The translations under genes and the position numbers were made by a program. This document shows, piece by piece, positions 58,906-64,000 of a DNA stretch of 64,000 bases; the stretch's first letter is position 1, and each line of letters opens with the position of its first letter. Source of the DNA: Erythroxylum novogranatense. Taxonomy: Eukaryota; Streptophyta; Magnoliopsida; Malpighiales; Erythroxylaceae. Location of the stretch: positions 11,411,460 to 11,475,459 of the forward strand of contig CM057233.1 of NCBI GenBank assembly GCA_029891385.1, given 5' to 3'. Below the pieces are notes generated by a model, which saw only the letters and a list, made by a program, of their open reading frames with translations, was not told where the DNA came from and did no database searches.

Positions 58906-59260
58906 GTTGTGAAATTGTTTTATTATATCCAAAGCCTATCTTATTTAGATAAATTCACGTGTTACTTATTTTAAATTTAGTTTATATTTAATTTGTTTAA
59001 AGTTTATTCATACCTTAACGTTATAAATCTGTAGTTTATCTTTTAATGTTGGCATAGATATAGCACAATCATAGATATCTTATCTTCATTTTCATGTTAT
59101 CGTCCGCCTATTCTCGTGCATATAGATATATAGTTCATGTTATTTTAAATATATGAGTTTTATCTTTTGTTGGATAATTCTTCTATTTGAAAAATAAACT
59201 CTATTAGATTAAAACTCTATCTATTGTTCCTGTTTCCTTCAATAGAAGAAGAGGTTGTTG
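58906..59260 (+). mobile_element. 3' LTR of decayed copia element (right border uncertain)
   Basis: It starts TGTTGTGAAATTG right after the purine tract AAGTGGGGAT. The body includes TTCCTTCAATAGAAGAAGAG, common near the end of such LTRs. It may extend to 59457, in which case the ~190 bp direct repeat is its R-U5 part. Confidence 0.6.
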
Positions 59261-59274
59261 AATCTTGGAGAGGC

Positions 59275-59460
59275 ACTGTCAATATAAACTTGTGAGGCAG
59301 AATAAACTTTTAGATACAATTTTTTTTTATAAACCTCAAGCTCACGTTGTTCTCTTCTTGTTCTATTTTCGGTCACATTATCCTTTTTCATTCTTAAAAG
59401 TTTAGCTTTTCCAAAACCATTTCAATGTCTTTGGAAATATAATATGTCATCAAATGAAGA
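59275..59460 (+). repeat. ~190 bp direct repeat, copy 2 (uninterrupted)
   Basis: Homologous to 43981-44133 joined to 53334-53372. It contains the Mutator target sequence once, so it serves as an empty site for that insertion. Confidence 0.65.
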
Positions 59461-59653
59461 ATGTTACACTTCTATTTTGCTTTACTCATTTTATCAGTTT
59501 CAATAGTTTCATTTTATAATATCCATCCACTATTCTCTGTTTCCCTATGAGCTACCTTTATTTTGTCATCTTCTCCACTCATCAACACCAACTGCTCACA
59601 CCAACGTCCTTCTGTCACAAATTTAATGACAGCTTTTGCATTAGAAATCAGCA

Positions 59654-59775
59654 TCTTGAACACTCCTATGTTAAACAGTTCTCTACGTCAACCGGTGAAG
59701 ACATAAGACTATACCAAGGTCATCACGAAAAGCCACTATATGTTTTGCACTCCATGACCCGCTTGAATCTGAATT
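59654..59775 (+). pseudogene. LST8: LST8-like WD40 gene relic, last exon piece
   Basis: STGEDIRLYQGHHEKPLYVL is read at 59688-59747, with a garbled segment before it corresponding to the SSDTTARLW block (CTTGAACACTCC onwards). This is the final WD40 repeat and C-terminus of plant LST8, following directly in gene order on the exon that ended at 43752. The intervening 15.9 kb would be one intron that gained the copia and Mutator-like insertions. The expected stop is not clear and the frame is damaged. Confidence 0.7.
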
Positions 59776-60660
59776 TATTTTGGACCACGCCATCTCTTCA
59801 CTTGCATGTCTAGAAACCAACCCGCCGTAGTGTTTTATTTCTAGTGCTCAATACACCCCCAAAACTAGGACTCAGCCTTTTTAATACCATTTCCTTACTC
59901 ACCTGCTTTAGAACTTGAGCAGACACCCACGTCAATAGCCACATCGTTGAACGCAACCTGACTGAATCCAGCAATACTTTTGTTTTTCTAATAATCAACT
60001 GATCACGAATAGAAACACTTAAAATAGTTGGAAATAATTTATATAACATGTTTTCAGTTAATTTAAAGAAACAAGTAAAACATGATCACTTGGAGGACCT
60101 ACGACTCCTGCTGCCATCTTTGGACCCCAGCCCCTTTGCTTGCCCTAGTTCATGGGCTCTAGACTGAAAATGATAGGCCACCAACACCTAGAAGCTGTAG
60201 TTTCAGTATCAGATAGTCGATGTCAATGGACCACGATGTCCCCCTGCATTATCTCCACCTTTAATAAGCTTTTGAAGTATACACAAATATATTGTTACAT
60301 ACTGGAGAGGATCAGTACTTTGTTCATGTCATGTCTTTATGCGAATAGTGCCTGCAAATGATTCCCTTCTGGCAATATTCTTCAATATGGTCCCCAGTCT
60401 CCTTGTGCCACGACTGTTGATCTTATACCAATCGTTTTTCATGATGTCTACTTGCAAACCATTTTCCTCTTGAGAAACCAATTCCTCTACAATTGCCCCA
60501 CTGGATTAGGTCAAGAAATATGCAGCTTTGTCTACGGACACCTTTAATTTGGCTTCTCCCAACTTGGTTATTTACAATTATATATGTATATAAATACTCT
60601 TTTTCATCTTCTTTGTACAGCTACTAAGTTGTATGTAAAGAAACCTAAAAGTAAGTATTT
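59776..60660. other. No recognised gene; gene-like antisense stretch
   Basis: Composition is less AT-rich than further right. On the minus strand 60555-60362 reads almost open (VSVDKAAYFLT, then one stop, then GAIVEELVSQEENGLQVDIM and KINSRGTRRLGTIL), and 60049-59810 is open for 79 codons. They look like fragments of a real gene, but I recognise no family. They could also be 3' flanking DNA of the LST8 relic. Confidence 0.35.
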
Positions 60661-63600
60661 ATAAAATAGAAATAGAAATAAAATAATTTATATATTTATT
60701 TCAAATTTAATTACTAATTTTGAACTGAATAATTTGAAACAAATAATTTCTTTTAATAATAAAATGATAATATATAGTAAACACAGAATCAAGATATAGA
60801 AATTAAAATAAAAGTGAAAATTAACATTTAAAATGTAATCTAGAATTAAATGACAAGCTATATATATAAATAAGTAAAAGTAAAAGAAGAAAACAATATA
60901 ACCTCTACGAACGTGGTTATTGGAATCCGAACTATAGCTCGGAAGCTTCTGGTCCTTTGTTGAACAAAGTCTAATCAGAACAGGCAGCTATATTATTCTT
61001 ATAATAAATAAATGACCTGGCTAGCTTCTGGGGATTTGGACTAGCAGGACACAAAGTGTTCGGAAATCTGAGTACAAGACAATGAAGAAACCGAAGTGAT
61101 GTCTGTAAGTAACATCTAAAAGCTCACTCGTGCTGTCTTGGAAATATAACCAGATTTGAGTACACTTGCCTGCTAGTGTGGTTGTCGATAATATATCATA
61201 ATGCCATTAATACATATAAAGATCATGTTCACGTAGTACGGGGATCTGTGATATATCCTGCCGGGGTTATTATAAAATATCGGAATTCAGATACATAGTG
61301 TGCTTTGTGCTTTCCCCACTCCAAGTTCTGCTGTACTGATTTTATGCTTCTATGTTGAATTTGCTTTCCATATTCCCAAAACAATGGAGGCATTCGTATA
61401 GTTATGCTACAATCTTTGAACCTGGTTTGAAGTCTTTTAGATGGCTAGTGCTGAAAATAGGGATGCTAGAAACCAAAGCTCTACTATTAGCTGGGGTGAA
61501 CTGTTATGCAAATTATGGCACCCACAATAACCCTACAAGATAACATGCTGAGAACTTAACACCTAATTCCAAATGTTATATTTACTATTTTTAAATAAAT
61601 TCTTGGAAATTGGTTTTATCAACTCGTCCAAAACATAAATGTGTTGATCTTAGAGGATCTTCCTGTGGTAACGCCCTCTACAAATATTTGGAATAATGTA
61701 CCTTACAGATATTTTTCTTGAGGTTTCCTGAGAATCCAAAACCAAGGATTTTTATGCCTTTGTAATTTTGAAACTTTGGTTGTGATTTAAAATAAAATTA
61801 AAAATGTTTGGTAGATTTTATATTTTCAATTTTGTGTTTAGTTTCTTGCTCATTTCATAATTTATAAAACTATGAAATGAAATTTTATTTTACAAATAAA
61901 ATGTATTGAAACTCAAAAGAAATTATAGGCTTTCTTAACAATAATCATGTATTTTTAATAAAATTGTTTTGAAATTATAAATTTTACAAAGTTTTAATAA
62001 ATAAATATTATCTTCAATTAATAATTATATGATATAAAAGTAATTACTAATAATTTTACTAAAATAAATAAAACTAGCGATTATTACTTAATTTAATAGC
62101 ATAGTATAAGTTAAGCTATATACTAAAAATATTAAAAAATTTAGAGTTAGCATTTTAATAATTAAATACTTATTTTATTTATAATAAAAATAAATTATTA
62201 TTAACCAATAAATAATTTATAATTGGTAAAGAGAAAACTAAGTATTCATCTAACATCAAAATTTATTTATCATTTAATTCATTTGTCAATATTAGCAACA
62301 AAATTAGAAAAGTAAAATCAAACAGCCACAAAGATAAACTTGTAACAATTAAAGCCTGAAAAGCACGATAATCAATATAAGACCACATAGAGTATCGTTG
62401 GTAGCTAAAACTCTTAACAAAAAGATTGAGCAAAAACACTTAACTAATATTAATTTCTTTGATGATGTATCTAATAAATATACATATGTATTCAAACATA
62501 AAACTTGAATTTTTGCAACATAATGTGGAGTTTTATTGGCGGGGCCGGCTTATCGAAGTTTTACATACTCTTGGACACTGAACATGCTCACACTAATTAT
62601 AAAAGGACATAGCGACACTTAGCTTTAAGAAAAGAAAGGTGAATAGTATATTCTTGGCTTTTATGTGAGATCAACATCCATGGTAACAAGTGAACCAAAT
62701 AAATTGGTAAAAAGCCTAAATTTAAGGTGCAACCATTCTTTCGTATGGCCACAAATTGCAGAGAGAAGCACTAATTCAACGTATCAATAAGTCCAGCCTA
62801 ACTTCAACAGCCACTTCCCTTTGCCACCATCTTCACAAATCCAATTGGCAAATTTGGTCCACAGCATACGGAAAGTCGAACGTCTCATTCTGCTTACAAT
62901 ACAAATGGCTGTGATGGTAATATTTTATCTTCTTTTCGGCCGGTGAACTTTTTGTCAACATGTTTGTTGCTAGCATTTATTTCGTTCCAATAGACTCTCG
63001 ACCCAAAAGTTAGTTTCTAATCTTAACGTCTCTGATTTGACCACGAAAAGACTGTTAAGTTTGTAAGATCTGCATGGCCAAAATGTTTTTACTTTCTTTA
63101 ACAAAGTCTAAAACATTTAGTTACAAATCAAACTATCAATTTCACTATTTGGAGACCTAAACTTCTCTATAAGAGTTATATATTATCAACCTAATTTTCA
63201 TATTTGAGAACTTATATATACTCTTTATGATATGAGAAATTATTAAGGACCCTCTAACAGCTATATGTCCATTGAGTAGCTAAAAAAGATTTTAAATAAC
63301 ACTATACTTCTTGTGGTTTAAAATCATTTTAAAAATGATATTACATAATCTAAATCCACTTATATTTTAATAATTTTAAAACCATAAATTATGTATATAT
63401 TATCTGTTTCATTATAAACTTCAATTTGTACCATTAAAATTTTTGAACTATTAAATTCACTTAAGCTAGTATAAAATCCTTTTCAAATAAATAGTGTCTA
63501 AGAGACTAAGATGTGTAATACCATATGTTATGTTAACATATGTGGCATCTCCATGTGGAAAATATAATATAACATAATTAGTAAGAAGACAACTCATTAG

Positions 63601-63690
63601 CTCATAACTCTACCCTGGTTTCCTTAAATAGAAAAACCCTCATTTCTGTTCATTTGAATGATTTCAAAATATGATATTAGGCTTCTTGAA
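60661..63690. other. AT-rich DNA, no gene seen
   Basis: I see no coding region, tRNA or clear element border. 61700-62260 is extremely AT-rich with many short homopolymers. The single frame at 61352-61543 (63 codons) has no recognisable product. Confidence 0.5.
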
Positions 63691-63696
63691 ATTAAG

Positions 63697-63860
63697 GGTG
63701 TTCAAGAAAACCTGCGAATCTGTGAGCCAGACCTAATTCACATGAACCAAACATATAAATAAGGTTAACCGAACCTGAAAAATCAGGTTCATAATTCAGG
63801 TTCTAGTTTCTAACTTGTGGTTCTAGGTTTAAACCTGAACCTGAAACACCCAAAAAAATC
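63697..63860. repeat. Short dispersed AGGTTC/GAACCT words
   Basis: About nine AACCTG, AGGTTC or GAACC words lie in 165 bases, several forming inverted pairs. Possibly the edge of a repeat that continues outside the window. Confidence 0.45.
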
Positions 63861-64000
63861 TATCATATATTTAGATATAATTTAAGATGATATTAATAAT
63901 AATAAATTCACTAGTATTTACTATATTAATTCTTGAGTAAAAAAGGAAGAAAGGTAAAAAACTACTTTAATTCTATGTTATTAAACGTTAATCTTGAACA
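63861..64000. other. AT-rich edge of window
   Basis: No feature seen. Confidence 0.5.

Overview
This 64 kb window looks like repeat-dense chromosomal DNA of a flowering plant, probably a eudicot. The evidence is Ty1/copia and Ty3/gypsy retrotransposons with plant-type primer sites (TGGTATCAGAGC), chromodomain gypsy (Tekay-like) elements with very long LTRs, endogenous pararetrovirus (Caulimoviridae) sequence, and a relic of an intron-containing plant LST8-type WD40 gene. I see no intact host gene. Every coding region found belongs to a transposable element, an endogenous virus or a decayed gene.

Layout. 1-5745: an edge-truncated gypsy LTR, a copia gag with its primer site and 5' LTR on the minus strand, and part of another gypsy LTR. 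5746-21650: a three-level nest. An old gypsy relic (+) is split inside its integrase by a short gag-only copia element (-), and that copia is split inside gag by a 12.1 kb Tekay-type gypsy element (-, 8490-20631) with 3.8 kb LTRs and a GAAGC target duplication. 21651-23319: unclassified decayed DNA with a ~0.45 kb pararetroviral relic. 23320-31773: a copia element (-) with one full and one truncated LTR. 31774-40165: the 3' half of a Tekay-type gypsy (+), with a 3.8 kb solo LTR (ACAGA target duplication) inserted into its RNase H codons. 40166-about 43400: the 3' part of a copia element (+). 43472-59775: an LST8-like gene relic whose exon pieces are now about 16 kb apart. Between them lie a 9.2 kb Mutator-like element (44134-53333) and a decayed copia element (53373 to about 59260). 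59776-64000: AT-rich DNA with no recognisable gene.

The most unusual object is the Mutator-like element. It has ~0.87 kb terminal inverted repeats, a perfect 9-bp target duplication (CTTTCAATG) and a related empty site in the same window. Its whole interior is a rearranged, partly duplicated set of caulimovirid genes: movement protein, a coiled-coil protein, the start of a coat-protein-like ORF and several small ORFs joined by ATGA or TAAATG stop/start junctions. No reverse transcriptase is present. It is either a Pack-MULE-like transposon carrying viral genes or a transposon that a virus integrated into.

A technical point affects the whole annotation. Paired copies (the two LTRs of the 12 kb gypsy, and the two viral copies) differ mostly at CAG/CTG and CCG/CGG trinucleotides, in stereotyped ways (CAGA or CTGA to CGA, CAGT to CAAG). 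These are plant CHG methylation sites, so many frameshifts here may be base-calling errors at methylated cytosines rather than real mutations.
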